From Candidatus Eiseniibacteriota bacterium (GTDB taxonomy: Bacteria; Eisenbacteria; RBG-16-71-46; SZUA-252): DNA of 46,610 bases. Positions 7,628 to 16,740 of this stretch are shown here, in pieces. Both the position numbers and the translations under genes were made by a program. Every line of letters begins with the position of its first letter. Within the stretch, counting starts at the first letter, position 1. The notes beneath the pieces were generated by a model that was not told the origin of the DNA, searched no databases, and saw only the letters and a program-made list of their open reading frames with translations. The stretch covers positions 1-46,610 of the forward strand of contig VBOR01000026.1 in assembly GCA_005893165.1 (NCBI GenBank), given 5' to 3'.

Positions 7628-8620
7628 TCAGCGAAGCAGAACGACCGGGAACTGTCGCGCCGTCGCTCCAATCCGGATGAAATAGAGTCCGGAGGGGAGG
7701 CGGCGCCGGTTCTCGTCGGTGCCGTCCCACCGGATCTGCGCCGGTCCGCCGGTCGCACCCCGCGCGCCGGCCGACCCCCACTCCCGCACACGCTGTCCCC
7801 GCACGTTGTAGATCGCCACGTGGCTCAGAGGCACGCCCGGCCATTCGATGGTCGCGCTCGAGAACACCGGATTTGGATAGATCCGCGGCCTGCCGAGCGC
7901 GTCGCGGATGTCGGCGTCCACCGCCGTCGTCGTGGAAAAGACACTCACGCTGTCCCCGCGATTGTTCTTGAAGACGACCGGCTTCGCGCTCGTGCCCCAG
8001 GTTTCATGGAAGGTATGCCCGGCGTCCTCGGCCAGGGGACAGCTCGGCGAGCCGGCGAGATCGATCACGCGGATGAGCGCCCGGGCGCCAACCGCCTGAA
8101 GCGGAGGCGCGACGCTGGCGGAGCCCATGGGTGTCGTGACGTTTCCGTAGGGGAGCGAGTTCACGAGGCACGGAGCGGGCAGGATCGGATTCTGCTCGAA
8201 TGCGACCTGTCCGTCTTGAACCGGGATTCCAGGCGTGATCACGAGATCGGGCGTGATCCCGAACTGGGTCGCGAACGACGACGTCGCGCAGAGAAAGAAC
8301 CGCCCCGCGATACCGAACGGGAGGGAGTCGTTGAAGGTGCCCAGCGAAGCCAGAAGCACCGCGTCCCCGTCGTAGGCGTCGATCCGAAGTCCCCGGACAT
8401 GGTTCTCGCCGTCCGTGAGCATCTTCAGCTCGACGGCCTGGACGTTCGTGTTCCCGTCGAACCCGACCAGGAGCTTCGTGATCTCGTTGCGATGGAACGT
8501 CGCCGAGGCAGGAGGGGCCCAAAGGCCCAGGGCGAGGGCGAGCGTCAGGAGACGTAGGGCGGAATCAGGGCGTGCGAAACCAAACCGGGAACGCGCGGGA
8601 CGGGATCGTGGGCGGAGCAA
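7628..8620 (-). CDS. Secreted protein with C-terminal FlgD-Ig-like/sorting-type domain
   Basis: 330 residues. TTG at 8620 is chosen because GGAGGT (complement of 8626-8631) is five bases upstream and the following residues make a signal peptide (LRLLTLALALGLWAPPASA). The middle (TFHRNEITKLLVGFDGNTNVQAVEL onward) looks like a lamin-tail-like beta domain often found in secreted proteins. The last 85 residues, RIYPNPVFSSATIEW ... VAIYNVRGQRVREW ... WDGTDENRRRLPSGLYFIRI, are a textbook FlgD-Ig/T9SS-type C-terminal domain, which in the FCB group serves export or surface attachment. The frame is open for another 950 bases upstream, but that is the antisense shadow of pntB. It sits 74 bases downstream of pntB on the same strand and may be read through from it. 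Confidence 0.75.
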   Translation of the reverse strand: MLRPRSRPARSRFGFARPDSALRLLTLALALGLWAPPASATFHRNEITKLLVGFDGNTNVQAVELKMLTDGENHVRGLRIDAYDGDAVLLASLGTFNDSLPFGIAGRFFLCATSSFATQFGITPDLVITPGIPVQDGQVAFEQNPILPAPCLVNSLPYGNVTTPMGSASVAPPLQAVGARALIRVIDLAGSPSCPLAEDAGHTFHETWGTSAKPVVFKNNRGDSVSVFSTTTAVDADIRDALGRPRIYPNPVFSSATIEWPGVPLSHVAIYNVRGQRVREWGSAGARGATGGPAQIRWDGTDENRRRLPSGLYFIRIGATARQFPVVLLR

Positions 8621-8694
8621 GGTGCACCTCCGTGAATCGCTCGGCTGGCCGTTCACGAGCGACGGGTGGACATCGCGCTCCTGGGAGGATACTC

Positions 8695-10113
8695 CTACAC
8701 GGATTTGACTGCAGCAGTCAATTTGGAGATCGAGTCCTTCGCGTCGCCGAAGAGCATCATCGCCTTCGGATCGTAGAAGAGCTCGTTCTCGATGCCCGCG
8801 AACCCCGGCTTCATGCTCCGCTTCATGATGACGATGTGCTGGGCCTTGTCCGCGTCCAGGATGGGCATGCCGTAGATGGGGCTTCCCGGATCGCTCCTTG
8901 CGGCGGGGTTCACCACGTCGTTCGCGCCGATCACCAGGGCCACGTCGGTCTCGTCGAACTCCGGGTTGATCGCGTCCAGGTCGTAGAGCTCCTCGTAGGG
9001 AACGTTCGCCTCCGCCAGGAGCACGTTCATGTGGCCGGGCATGCGGCCCGCCACGGGATGGATGGCGTACTTCACCTCCACGCCGCGCGACTTGAGAAGC
9101 TCCGCCAGCTCGCGCACGCCGTGCTGGGCCTGCGCGACCGCGAGCCCGTAGCCCGGGATGATGATCACCCTGCGCGCGTAGGCCAGCATCGTCGCCACGT
9201 CCTCCACCGAAACGTCGCGGACCTGCTTGCCCTCGGCGACGTCCGGCCGGGCCGCGCCCTTCGGGCCCCCCGCCTTCACGGCGCCGAACGCTCCGAAGAG
9301 CACGTTCGTGATGGGCCGGTTCATGGCCTTGCACATGAGATAGGTGAGGAGCGTTCCCGAAGCGCCCACGAGCGTGCCGCTGATGATGAGCACGTGGTTG
9401 TGGAGCGAGAACCCCGTGGCGGCGGTGGCCAGACCCGTGAAGGAGTTGAGCAGGGAGATGACGACCGGCATGTCCCCTCCTCCGATGGGGATCACGAACA
9501 GGACCCCAAAGAGGAGCGAGAGCCCCGCGAACCAGGCATAGACGGTGGGATTCGGCTGTCCCGTCCAGACCAGCCACGCTCCGATTCCCACGATCGCCAC
9601 GAACAGCGCGAGGTTGAGCGGCTTCTGGAGCGGATAGGTCACCGCGCGCTCGGTGACGAGCCCCTGCAGCTTTCCGAAGGCCACGATGCTTCCCGTGAAG
9701 GAGATGGCACCGATGAGCGCGCCGACCAGGATGGTGACGCTCATCACCGGGGGAACGGGAAGGTCCGCGCGCGCGAAGCGCAGGTACTCGAGGCTCGAGA
9801 CGATGGCCGCCGCGCCGCCGCCCGATCCATTGAAGAGCGCGACCATCTGCGGCATCGCGGTCATCGCGACCCGCCGGGCGGCGATGGTACCGATCACCCC
9901 TCCCACGACCACTCCCGCGAGGATCGTTCCGTAGCTCACGATCTCGCGGTCGAGGAGGGTGGCGATGAGGGCCAGCAGCATCCCCGCCGCCGCGAGCGTG
10001 TTCCCTCGCCGGGCCGACCGGGGAGAGCTGAGCATCTTGATCCCGAGAATGAAGAGGACCGACGCGATGAGATACGCGACCCGAATCGCGCTCGCCGGGG
10101 GATGCGGGAGCAC
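8695..10113 (-). CDS. pntB: NAD(P) transhydrogenase subunit beta
   Basis: 472 residues. The beta subunit carries membrane helices and the NADP(H)-binding domain III of the proton-pumping transhydrogenase, which uses the proton gradient to make NADPH from NADH. The first 270 residues hold about eight to nine hydrophobic helices, including the conserved MVALFNGSGGGAAA loop. Domain III begins around residue 300 with IIIPGYGLAVAQAQH (NADP pyrophosphate loop), then HPVAGRMPGHMNVLLAEANVPY, GANDVVNPAAR and MKRSMKPGFAGIEN, all diagnostic. The GTG start lies two bases after the stop of the preceding subunit, so translation is probably coupled. Confidence 0.95.
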   Translation of the reverse strand: MLPHPPASAIRVAYLIASVLFILGIKMLSSPRSARRGNTLAAAGMLLALIATLLDREIVSYGTILAGVVVGGVIGTIAARRVAMTAMPQMVALFNGSGGGAAAIVSSLEYLRFARADLPVPPVMSVTILVGALIGAISFTGSIVAFGKLQGLVTERAVTYPLQKPLNLALFVAIVGIGAWLVWTGQPNPTVYAWFAGLSLLFGVLFVIPIGGGDMPVVISLLNSFTGLATAATGFSLHNHVLIISGTLVGASGTLLTYLMCKAMNRPITNVLFGAFGAVKAGGPKGAARPDVAEGKQVRDVSVEDVATMLAYARRVIIIPGYGLAVAQAQHGVRELAELLKSRGVEVKYAIHPVAGRMPGHMNVLLAEANVPYEELYDLDAINPEFDETDVALVIGANDVVNPAARSDPGSPIYGMPILDADKAQHIVIMKRSMKPGFAGIENELFYDPKAMMLFGDAKDSISKLTAAVKSV

Positions 10114-10115
10114 CG

Positions 10116-10403
10116 CTAGCGCCGCCCGCCCGCGAACATCCGCAGCATCCGGTCGGTGACCAGGAATCCTCCCACGACGTTGATCGTGCCCAGCACGACC
10201 GCGACGAACGCGAGCGCGGTCACGAAGGGTCCCTCCGGCATTCCCGCCACCAGCATGGCGCCGACCAGAACGATCCCGTGGATGGCATTCGTGCCCGACA
10301 TGAGGGGCGTATGGAGGATGACCGGAACCTTGGAGATCGTCTCGTACCCGACGAAGATCGCCAGGATGAAGATGGTGAGGTCGGTGAGGAGCTGCTCGAT
10401 CAC
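10116..10403 (-). CDS. pntAB: NAD(P) transhydrogenase subunit alpha, membrane part (alpha-2)
   Basis: 95 residues with three hydrophobic helices: LTDLTIFILAIFVGYETI, AIHGIVLVGAMLVAG, FVTALAFVAVVLGTINVVGGFLV. The segment TPLMSGTNAIHGIVLVGA is strongly conserved in the alpha-2 membrane domain. In three-subunit transhydrogenases (as in Rhodospirillum) the alpha chain is split in this way. GTG at 10403 starts the gene, 19 bases after the alpha-1 stop. Confidence 0.93.
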   Translation of the reverse strand: MIEQLLTDLTIFILAIFVGYETISKVPVILHTPLMSGTNAIHGIVLVGAMLVAGMPEGPFVTALAFVAVVLGTINVVGGFLVTDRMLRMFAGGRR

Positions 10404-10422
10404 GTGAGTTCCGTTCGCGCGA

Positions 10423-11592
10423 TCATGCCGTGGCCGTCGCCGCGTCCTCCACGCGCTGTCGCGTGGCGGCGTTGACGATCTCTCCGTCGCGCGTCACGCA
10501 GGTCCCGCTCGTGATGTCGTCCGTCCAGTCGAGATGAAGGGAGCCCTGCCGCGTGAGATGGAGGAGAAAGGCGGTCACGTTCCGGGAGTACATCTGGCTC
10601 GCGTGGACCGGGACCGTGCTCGCGAGCCGGACCGGGCCGTGGATCGTCACGTCGTGCCGGATCACGGTCTCTCCCGGCTGCGTCAGCTCGCAATTCCCGC
10701 CCATGTCGGCCGCGAGGTCCACGATGACCGATCCGGGCTTCATCCTCGCGACGGAATCGGCGGGGATGAGCCGGGGGGCCTTGAGGCCCGGGACGCGCGC
10801 GGTCGTGATGACGACGTCCGCCTGCGCGACACGCTGCTGGAGCATCTCCATTCCCTGCCGCTGCGCCTCGGGGGAGATCGCCTTGGCGTAGCCCTGCTCG
10901 TCCTGCGCCTCGCGCTCGCTCAGCTGAGGTCCCACGAACTTGGCGCCGAGGCTCTCCACCTCCTCCTTCACCGCGGGGCGCACGTCGTAGGCCTCGACCA
11001 CCGCTCCGAGCCGGCGCGCCGTGGCGATGGCCTGGAGCCCGGCCACCCCCGCGCCCACGATCAGGACGCGCGAGGGGGCGATGGTCCCCGCCGCCGTCAC
11101 GAGCATCGGGAGGATCTTGGGGAGCGTATCGGAGGCGATCAGCACCGCCTTGTATCCGGCGATGGTGCTCATCGAGGAGAGAGCGTCCATCCGCTGGGCG
11201 CGGGTGGTGCGCGGCATCATGTCCATGCTGAAGCTCGTGATGCGCCGCCGGGCCAGGATCTTCACGGCGTCGATGTTGCTCAGCGGCCGGAGCATGCAGA
11301 TGAGCGCGGCCCCTTCGCGGATCAGCTCGGCCTCGTGCGCGTTCAGCGCCCGGTTGGGGAGCGGCGGCTGAATTTTCAGGACGACGTCGGAGCGCGACCA
11401 GAGCTCGGCGGCGCTCGAGACGAGGGACGCTCCCGCCTCCTCGTACGCGCGATCCTCGAAGAAGGAGCCCTTTCCCGCGCCCGTTTCGAGGATCACGTCC
11501 CAGCCCGCGGCCTTGATCTGCTTCGCCGATTCGGGTGTCACCGCGACGCGGCGCTCGTTCGATCCGATCTCTTTCGCGATGCCTGCGATCAA
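10423..11592 (-). CDS. pntAA: NAD(P) transhydrogenase subunit alpha, NAD(H)-binding part (alpha-1)
   Basis: 389 residues, soluble domain I of transhydrogenase, homologous to alanine dehydrogenase. Diagnostic parts: N-terminal GIAKEIGSNERRVAVTPES, the RRITSFSMDMMPRTTRAQRMDALSS segment, the dinucleotide-binding VLIVGAGVAGLQAIATARRLGA, EAYDVRPAVKEEVESLGAKF, the mobile-loop region QGYAKAISPE, and the end MKPGSVIVDLAADMGGNCE. It binds NAD(H) and passes hydride to NADP on PntB. The start is TTG at 11592, with AAAGG about eight bases upstream; the longer frame is not family-like. Divergent from the DinB-like gene across about 97 bases. Confidence 0.94.
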   Translation of the reverse strand: MIAGIAKEIGSNERRVAVTPESAKQIKAAGWDVILETGAGKGSFFEDRAYEEAGASLVSSAAELWSRSDVVLKIQPPLPNRALNAHEAELIREGAALICMLRPLSNIDAVKILARRRITSFSMDMMPRTTRAQRMDALSSMSTIAGYKAVLIASDTLPKILPMLVTAAGTIAPSRVLIVGAGVAGLQAIATARRLGAVVEAYDVRPAVKEEVESLGAKFVGPQLSEREAQDEQGYAKAISPEAQRQGMEMLQQRVAQADVVITTARVPGLKAPRLIPADSVARMKPGSVIVDLAADMGGNCELTQPGETVIRHDVTIHGPVRLASTVPVHASQMYSRNVTAFLLHLTRQGSLHLDWTDDITSGTCVTRDGEIVNAATRQRVEDAATATA

Positions 11593-11689
11593 TCGACGAA
11601 CCTTTCGGAAACAAAGGGAATCGGAATCCTTTAGGATGTCCCTCGACTTCGGACGGAAGCCGGAATCCTACCAAAAGAGGGAGAGCCTT

Positions 11690-12298
11690 GTGAAACGATT
11701 CCCAAGCGCGCGGCGCGCGAAAGCACGCCGTGCCCGCCCGCGAGGCGCACAGCCGCGCTCACGATCCTCGAAACGCATCCCCATCACTCCCGCGCTCCGC
11801 GCGTACCTGCGAAAGACCGACGAATATCGCGCAGGCCGCGACCCGATCGCGCTCATGAAGCAAGCGCCGGCGAAATTCGCGCGCGCCGTCGCGGGCCTGA
11901 GCCCGAACCAAATGCGAAAACGGCCCGCGCGGGGAAAGTGGAGCATCGTGGAGATCCTGGGCCATCTTCAGGACACCGAGGTCGTCTACGGATACCGCCT
12001 CCGGTTCTCGCTGGCCCAGCCCGGCGCGAACCTCGAGGGATACGACCAGGAAGCCTGGACGGAGCGCCTTCGCCACCGCCGCGGGAACGGCAGGAGGCTG
12101 GTGGAGCGGATCCGCGCCCTTCGCGAGGGGACGCTCGACGTGATGGGCCAGGTGCCGCGCCCGCGCTGGAAGCGCGGCTACGGAATGCACAGCGAGCGGG
12201 GAAAGCAGACGGTCCGCCGGACGCTCGAGCTGATCGCCGGGCACGACCTGAACCACCTCGATCAGATCAAGGCGATCCGGAAGAAATTCGACTGGTAG
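11690..12298 (+). CDS. DinB-like four-helix-bundle protein
   Basis: 202 residues. An Arg/Ala-rich N-terminus (about 35 residues) is followed by a DinB_2/YfiT-like bundle: LMKQAPAKFARAVAGLSPNQM, KWSIVEILGHLQDTEVVYGYRLR and the C-terminal HDLNHLDQIKAIRKK. The histidines in GHLQD and HDLNHLDQ are the expected metal ligands. Members act in thiol transfer or stress responses, often with unknown substrates. GTG at 11690 has AGAGGGAG at 11676-11683; an ATG at 11636 in the same frame is an alternative, with a poorer site. Convergent with the amidase-like gene across 54 bases holding only a weak GAAGC/GCTTC stem. Confidence 0.75.
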   Translation: MKRFPSARRAKARRARPRGAQPRSRSSKRIPITPALRAYLRKTDEYRAGRDPIALMKQAPAKFARAVAGLSPNQMRKRPARGKWSIVEILGHLQDTEVVYGYRLRFSLAQPGANLEGYDQEAWTERLRHRRGNGRRLVERIRALREGTLDVMGQVPRPRWKRGYGMHSERGKQTVRRTLELIAGHDLNHLDQIKAIRKKFDW

Positions 12299-12352
12299 CG
12301 GAGATGGGCCGGAAGCACGTCGAAACAGCTTCGTTCCGCCGTTGATGTACGC

Positions 12353-13066
12353 CTAATGCGCCGTTGCCCAGGCGCCGCGCGTCGCGTCCACGAACGCGCG
12401 CAGCAACTTTCGCGTGGTATCCGACGAGGAGATCCGCTCCGGGTGCCAGTGGACCCCGAGGATGAATGGGTGGTCGGTGCGCTCGATGGCCTCCACGATG
12501 CCGTCCGGGCTTCGCGCGGAAACACGGAATCCAGGTGCCACGTCGCCGATCGCCTGATGATGGAAGGAATTCACGCTTGCGGACTCCACGCCCAGCGCCC
12601 GGGCGAGGATGGTGCCGGGCTCGATGCGGATCGTGTGCTGGGCGCCGTCTTCATGGGGCAGCGCCCCTGGAACATCGTCCGGAATGTGCTGCAGCAACGT
12701 GCCCCCGAACGCGACATTCAGGGTCTGCGTGCCCAGACAAATCCCCAGAACAGGCATCCCCCGGTCCTTCGCCTCCCGGGCGAACGCGAAATCGGAAATG
12801 GTGCGCTCGCGCGGCGCGATCATGTCCGGGTGGCGGGCGGTCTGGCCGTAATGGGAGGGATCGATGTCGAGACCGCCGGTCAGCATCAGTCCCTCCACGC
12901 GCTCCAGAAGCTCCCGCGCCTCTTCGCGGTTTCCAACGAGGGGCAGGATGACGGGAAGAGCGCCGTTCTCCGCGATCAGCGAGACGTAATTGGGATTCAG
13001 GGAGTACTTGCTCTTCCCGTCGATGATCGAGAACGTGGGAGCGATTCCAATGACGGGTCGCGCCAT
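12353..13066 (-). CDS. Class I glutamine amidotransferase-like hydrolase (peptidase C26, PuuD type)
   Basis: 237 residues. Members hydrolyse gamma-glutamyl bonds, for example gamma-glutamyl-GABA in putrescine breakdown. The catalytic nucleophile is Cys110 in GICLGTQTLNVAFGG, and the His/Glu pair is His208 and Glu210 in GVHWHPE. N-terminal PVIGIAPTF and the LTGGLDIDPSHYG loop are family hallmarks. Its ATG overlaps the stop of the 2-hydroxyacid dehydrogenase by one base (TGATG), so the two are translated in tandem. The exact gamma-glutamyl substrate is not predictable, as no other putrescine gene is nearby. Confidence 0.88.
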   Translation of the reverse strand: MARPVIGIAPTFSIIDGKSKYSLNPNYVSLIAENGALPVILPLVGNREEARELLERVEGLMLTGGLDIDPSHYGQTARHPDMIAPRERTISDFAFAREAKDRGMPVLGICLGTQTLNVAFGGTLLQHIPDDVPGALPHEDGAQHTIRIEPGTILARALGVESASVNSFHHQAIGDVAPGFRVSARSPDGIVEAIERTDHPFILGVHWHPERISSSDTTRKLLRAFVDATRGAWATAH

Positions 13067-14100
13067 CAGTAGCCCCGCTCGAGATCGACGCGATTCAGGA
13101 GCGGCAGGCCCGCGCCGTCACGGCGCAGGTTCTCGCGGAAGAGGCGCATGGCACGGGGCCAGAAGCCCGTCGAGCCGCCGGAGATATGGGGCGTGAGGAT
13201 CACGTTCCTTACGTTATAGAGTTCGCTCTCCCGGGGCAAGGGCTCGGTCTCGAAGACGTCGAGCGCCGCCCCGCCGACCTGCCCCTCGCGCAGCGCCGCC
13301 GCGAGATCCCGCTCGCGCACGATCTTCCCGCGCGCCACGTTCACGAACCAGGCGCCGCGCCTCATCTGCCGGAACGCGGCTGCGTCGAAGATTCCCTCCG
13401 TCTCCGGCGTGAGCGCGGCCGCGACCACCACCGCGTCCGATTCCCCGAGCATCGAGCCGAGCTCGCTCGGTCCCAGGACGCCCTCGATCCGCGGCTCCTC
13501 GGCCGGGAGGCCAAGCGCGCGCAGGAGATCGGGCTCCCAGGCGGGCGCCGAGAGGGGATTCCGCCGGACCGCGATGACCCGCATGCCGAACGCGAGCGCG
13601 CGGCGGGCAATCTCGCGACCGATGGCGCCGTAGCCGAAGAGCCCGAGGGTGCGCCCGTGAAGCTCCTGGGGCCGGCCGGAGCCGACCCACCATCGCTCCC
13701 GGTCGAGGCGATTCTGGATCTGGTCCTGGATGGCGCGATCGAGCTGGCGGGCGAGCGCCACCAGCATTCCCATCGTGTGCTCCGCGATGGGGACGGCGTG
13801 GACGCCGCGCGAATTCGTGAGGACGATTCCGCGCTCCCGCACCGCGGGCGTGATGAAGGTGCCCACGCCGGCGGCGGGGGCGTGGATCCAGCGCAGGCGC
13901 GTGCCGCGCGCGACCAAGGCATTGCCCGGCGCCCAGGAGAAGAGGATCTCCGTCTCGCGGACCTTCTCCTCGAGCTCCTCTTTGGAATGGGTGCGCGTGA
14001 CCTCGACGTCGGGGAAGTCGCGTCGAAGGAGGTCCACCTCCTCCTCGGGGACCCTCCACGCCTCCGTGGCGTGGAAGAGCCCGAGAAGGAGGCGGCGCAC
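13066..14100 (-). CDS. D-2-hydroxyacid dehydrogenase family protein
   Basis: 344 residues. It reduces or oxidises a 2-keto/2-hydroxy acid with NAD(P). Visible: an N-terminal substrate-domain half (LLLGLFHATEAWRVPEEE to LFSWAPGNALVA), GVHAVPIAEHTMGMLVALAR, the nucleotide-binding loop TLGLFGYGAIGREIARRALAFG, the catalytic arginine region WFVNVARGKIVRERDL, and the acid/base region LDVFETEPLP ... ILTPHISG with the catalytic His. GTG at 14100 begins the conserved fold and follows the DUF885 stop by 17 bases; the open frame further upstream is antisense to nothing conserved and looks like shadow translation. Glyoxylate/hydroxypyruvate-type reductase is the likeliest activity. Confidence 0.88.
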   Translation of the reverse strand: MRRLLLGLFHATEAWRVPEEEVDLLRRDFPDVEVTRTHSKEELEEKVRETEILFSWAPGNALVARGTRLRWIHAPAAGVGTFITPAVRERGIVLTNSRGVHAVPIAEHTMGMLVALARQLDRAIQDQIQNRLDRERWWVGSGRPQELHGRTLGLFGYGAIGREIARRALAFGMRVIAVRRNPLSAPAWEPDLLRALGLPAEEPRIEGVLGPSELGSMLGESDAVVVAAALTPETEGIFDAAAFRQMRRGAWFVNVARGKIVRERDLAAALREGQVGGAALDVFETEPLPRESELYNVRNVILTPHISGGSTGFWPRAMRLFRENLRRDGAGLPLLNRVDLERGY

Positions 14101-14117
14101 CGGGGGTGGTCTGCTCC

Positions 14118-15866
14118 CTACAGCGTCGGGCCCGAGTCGTGGAGCATGATCCGCCTCAGCAGCACGACCGGAAGGGCGCCCTGAGAGAGGATCCGCGCAT
14201 GGAAGCGCGCGAGGTCGAATTGGTCCCCCTCGGCCTTCGCGACGTCGTCCCGGAGCTTCCGGATCTGGAGTGAGCCCAGCGTGTACACGAGGTAGGTCGG
14301 ATCGAATGCGGCGCGGTAGGCCTCGCGCTCGGCGTTGCCGCGCTCCATGTGGGCGTGCGTCATGAAGAGCGCGATCGCGTCCTCCATCGGCATGCCCTTC
14401 GTGTGCACCCGGATGCCCACCTGGAAACGGCACGCGCGCACGAGCGACCAGCGCAGCATGCCGAACTCGGCCCGGGGATCGTCCTTGTGGAACCCGTGGT
14501 CGATCAGCTGCTCCTCGCAGTAGAGCGCCCACCCCTCGGCGAAGCTCCCGCAGTACAGATTCTGGCGCACCAGGCTCGGGGCCCGCTTCGCATAGAGGAA
14601 ATGAACGTAGTGGCCGGGATAGGCCTCATGGATCGAGGTGGAGGGCAGCATCCAGCGGCTGTAGCCCTGGAGATGCTGCTCGACCCGCGCGGAATCCCAG
14701 GCCGCGTTGGGCAGCGAGATGTTGTAGTAGGCCTCGCTGGCCATCTTCTCGTAGGGCCCGGGCGCATCGAGGCTCGCGAACGAGCGCTCGGCCGCGAAGG
14801 AGGGCGTCGGGCGCACTTCGCAGCGAACCTCGGAGGGAACGTCGATGAACCGGGAGGAGATGCAGTAGGAGCGGATCTCCTCCAGGAGCCCCTTCGTGTA
14901 GGGGATCAGCTCCGCCTTCGTGGGATGATCGGCGCGCATGCGCTGGAGCAGCTCCTCCTGCGTCGCGTTGGGATCGATCTTCTTCGCGGTCTCCGCGTAG
15001 CGCGCCTCGAGCCGCTTCAGCTCCTGACCTCCCACCTCGAGGAGCGAATCGAGCGAGAGGTCCACCATCTCGTCGTAGTGGAGCTTCTTCCGGTAGCGCT
15101 CCTCGCCGAGCACGTAGGATCCATGGGCCGTGGGCATCAGGTCCTTCTGGATCCAATCGATGTACTGGCGGGTGGCCGCCACCGCGGCCGCTTTCGCCTC
15201 TTCGTAGCTCTTCCAGAGCGCCGGATCTTTCACCGAGGAGAACGCCGGGGGCACCTCCTTGTCGAGAAACTCGATCGTGCCTCCCAGGTCCTCGGCCCCG
15301 AAGCGCGCGAACATCTCGGGCGGGTTCTTCACGTTCTCCTTCCCGCTCGCGAGGAGGCGGGGCACCTGGCGGAGGCGCGCCGTCACCATGCGCAGCCGCT
15401 GCTCCGGAGGCGCGTAGTTGCGCGCGATCAAGGCGAAGATCGTGTGGCCGTAGTTGTAGGTGCTGGGGTCGTTCTCCCAGCCCCGGATCTCGGTCAGATC
15501 GAAGAGGTGGCCTTCCACGCCTCGCGCGAAGAGGTCGTAATCGACCCTCGCGGAATCGCTGAGCTTGGAGGCATCGATCTTCCTCGTTTCGTCGAGCACC
15601 CTCCTCGTGCGCTCGATCTCCCGGTCGATCGCGGGACGCGAAAGGTCCGTGAGAAGGCTGTCGTATTGGTGGAGCCCCGACGTGGTCGCCCACCCGGGCG
15701 CGAACGCGTAATAGCCGTGGAAGTAGCGGCTCGCCAGCGCGGAGAGCCGCTTCTCGGTGGGGTTCCCGGTCCGGGTGACCGGAGCGAGCGGATCGGCGGC
15801 CTGGGAGAGACCGGTGGAGAGAATCAGCGCGAGAAGGGTGCAGGGCAAAGCGCGAAAGCGGCTCAT
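14118..15866 (-). CDS. DUF885 family metallopeptidase-like lipoprotein or secreted protein
   Basis: 582 residues with a signal peptide (MSRFRALPCTLLALILSTGLSQA). The family is widespread, helical, and related to zinc peptidases. The key motif is HEAYPGHYVHF at residues 413-423, with preceding SARVEQHLQGYSRWMLPSTS and following CGSFAEGWALYCEEQL, matching the active-site region of DUF885 members. Length is typical (550-620). GGAGGA is well placed before the ATG. The start overlaps the stop of the TauE/SafE gene in an ATGA, so it is second in that operon. It may degrade peptides in the periplasm (inference). Confidence 0.88.
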   Translation of the reverse strand: MSRFRALPCTLLALILSTGLSQAADPLAPVTRTGNPTEKRLSALASRYFHGYYAFAPGWATTSGLHQYDSLLTDLSRPAIDREIERTRRVLDETRKIDASKLSDSARVDYDLFARGVEGHLFDLTEIRGWENDPSTYNYGHTIFALIARNYAPPEQRLRMVTARLRQVPRLLASGKENVKNPPEMFARFGAEDLGGTIEFLDKEVPPAFSSVKDPALWKSYEEAKAAAVAATRQYIDWIQKDLMPTAHGSYVLGEERYRKKLHYDEMVDLSLDSLLEVGGQELKRLEARYAETAKKIDPNATQEELLQRMRADHPTKAELIPYTKGLLEEIRSYCISSRFIDVPSEVRCEVRPTPSFAAERSFASLDAPGPYEKMASEAYYNISLPNAAWDSARVEQHLQGYSRWMLPSTSIHEAYPGHYVHFLYAKRAPSLVRQNLYCGSFAEGWALYCEEQLIDHGFHKDDPRAEFGMLRWSLVRACRFQVGIRVHTKGMPMEDAIALFMTHAHMERGNAEREAYRAAFDPTYLVYTLGSLQIRKLRDDVAKAEGDQFDLARFHARILSQGALPVVLLRRIMLHDSGPTL

Positions 15867-16654
15867 CGTTGGGTTCCTCCTGGAAGTTCGGCCGAGTCGG
15901 CGACGGTATCACGGCCGCGTCCGAAAATCATCTGGACGGAAACGAGGAGGAGGAAGATCGCGAAGATACGGGACAGCGTGCCGGATTCGATTCGATGCGC
16001 GAGGAGCGCGCCCAGGAGCGCCCCCAGGGCTCCGCCCGCCATCAGCGATGGGAGGAGCGCCCGGACCACGTGGCCGTGGCGCGCGTGGGTCCAGGCGCCG
16101 ACGATCCCGGTCGGGAGGATCATGAGCAGCGACACCCCTTGCGCCACGTGCTGCGGAACACGCTCCGCGAGAACGAGGATCGGGACCAGGATCGTGCCGC
16201 CGCCGACGCCCAGGAGTCCCCCGAGGATGCCCACGACGGCGCCCAGCAGAATGTTCAGCGGCGGGGGCCAGGGGTGGGGCGGTCCTGCGTTGGCTGGGGC
16301 CGTGATCAGAATCTTCACGGCGGTCAGGACCATGAGAAGGCCGAGCGCCTGGCGGAGTCTCCTCGCGGTTTGTCTTCGCGCGAGTGCCGCGCCCAGGAGC
16401 ACTCCCGGGACGGCGCCGAGTGCGAGGTAGAGCGCGAGCCAGAGATCGAGGTTGCCCTGTCGAAGGTAGGGAACGGCCGCGACGAGCGCGGTCGCGGTGA
16501 CGAAGGCGAGGGACGTCCCCTGGGCCTCGTGCTGGCGCGTCCCAAGGGCGTGAACGAGGAGCGGGACGAGCAGGATGCCGCCCCCCACGCCCATGAGGCC
16601 TCCCAGGGCGCCGGCCAAGAATCCGAAGACGAAGGGCACGGCGGTCGTCCTCAT
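15863..16654 (-). CDS. Sulfite exporter TauE/SafE family membrane protein
   Basis: 263 residues, eight or so hydrophobic helices in two related halves. Each half has the family Gly-rich motif: FGFLAGALGGLMGVGGGILLVPLLV at the N-terminus and VVGILGGLLGVGGGTILVPILV in the second half. The family exports small sulfur-containing or other organic anions; substrate unknown here. The frame is open upstream to 16735, but the first family-like residue follows ATG at 16654. It is the first gene of a minus-strand operon and is divergent from the histidine kinase. Confidence 0.9.
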   Translation of the reverse strand: MRTTAVPFVFGFLAGALGGLMGVGGGILLVPLLVHALGTRQHEAQGTSLAFVTATALVAAVPYLRQGNLDLWLALYLALGAVPGVLLGAALARRQTARRLRQALGLLMVLTAVKILITAPANAGPPHPWPPPLNILLGAVVGILGGLLGVGGGTILVPILVLAERVPQHVAQGVSLLMILPTGIVGAWTHARHGHVVRALLPSLMAGGALGALLGALLAHRIESGTLSRIFAIFLLLVSVQMIFGRGRDTVADSAELPGGTQR

Positions 16655-16692
16655 GGAAGCGCGCACCGTATCACAACTTCCGCTCGCGCGCG

Positions 16693-16722
16693 TTGACAAT
16701 GCGCGCCGCCGGTCGCTACGCT
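16693..16722 (+). promoter_or_regulatory. Sigma-70-type promoter of the histidine kinase/activator operon
   Basis: TTGACA (16693-16698), 18-base spacer, TACGCT (16717-16722). The -35 is consensus. Transcription would begin near 16729, which rules out the in-frame ATG at 16693 and supports the one at 16741, leaving a very short leader. Confidence 0.5.
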
Positions 16723-16740
16723 CATCCCGCCACACCGGCT

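Noticed and set aside
8572-10119. 515-codon open frame on the plus strand
   Set aside because: Antisense to pntB, whose family motifs are clear; the product is His/Arg/Asp-rich shadow sequence.
14349-16430. 693-codon open frame on the plus strand
   Set aside because: Lies opposite the DUF885 and TauE/SafE genes and spans their junction; no domain is recognisable.
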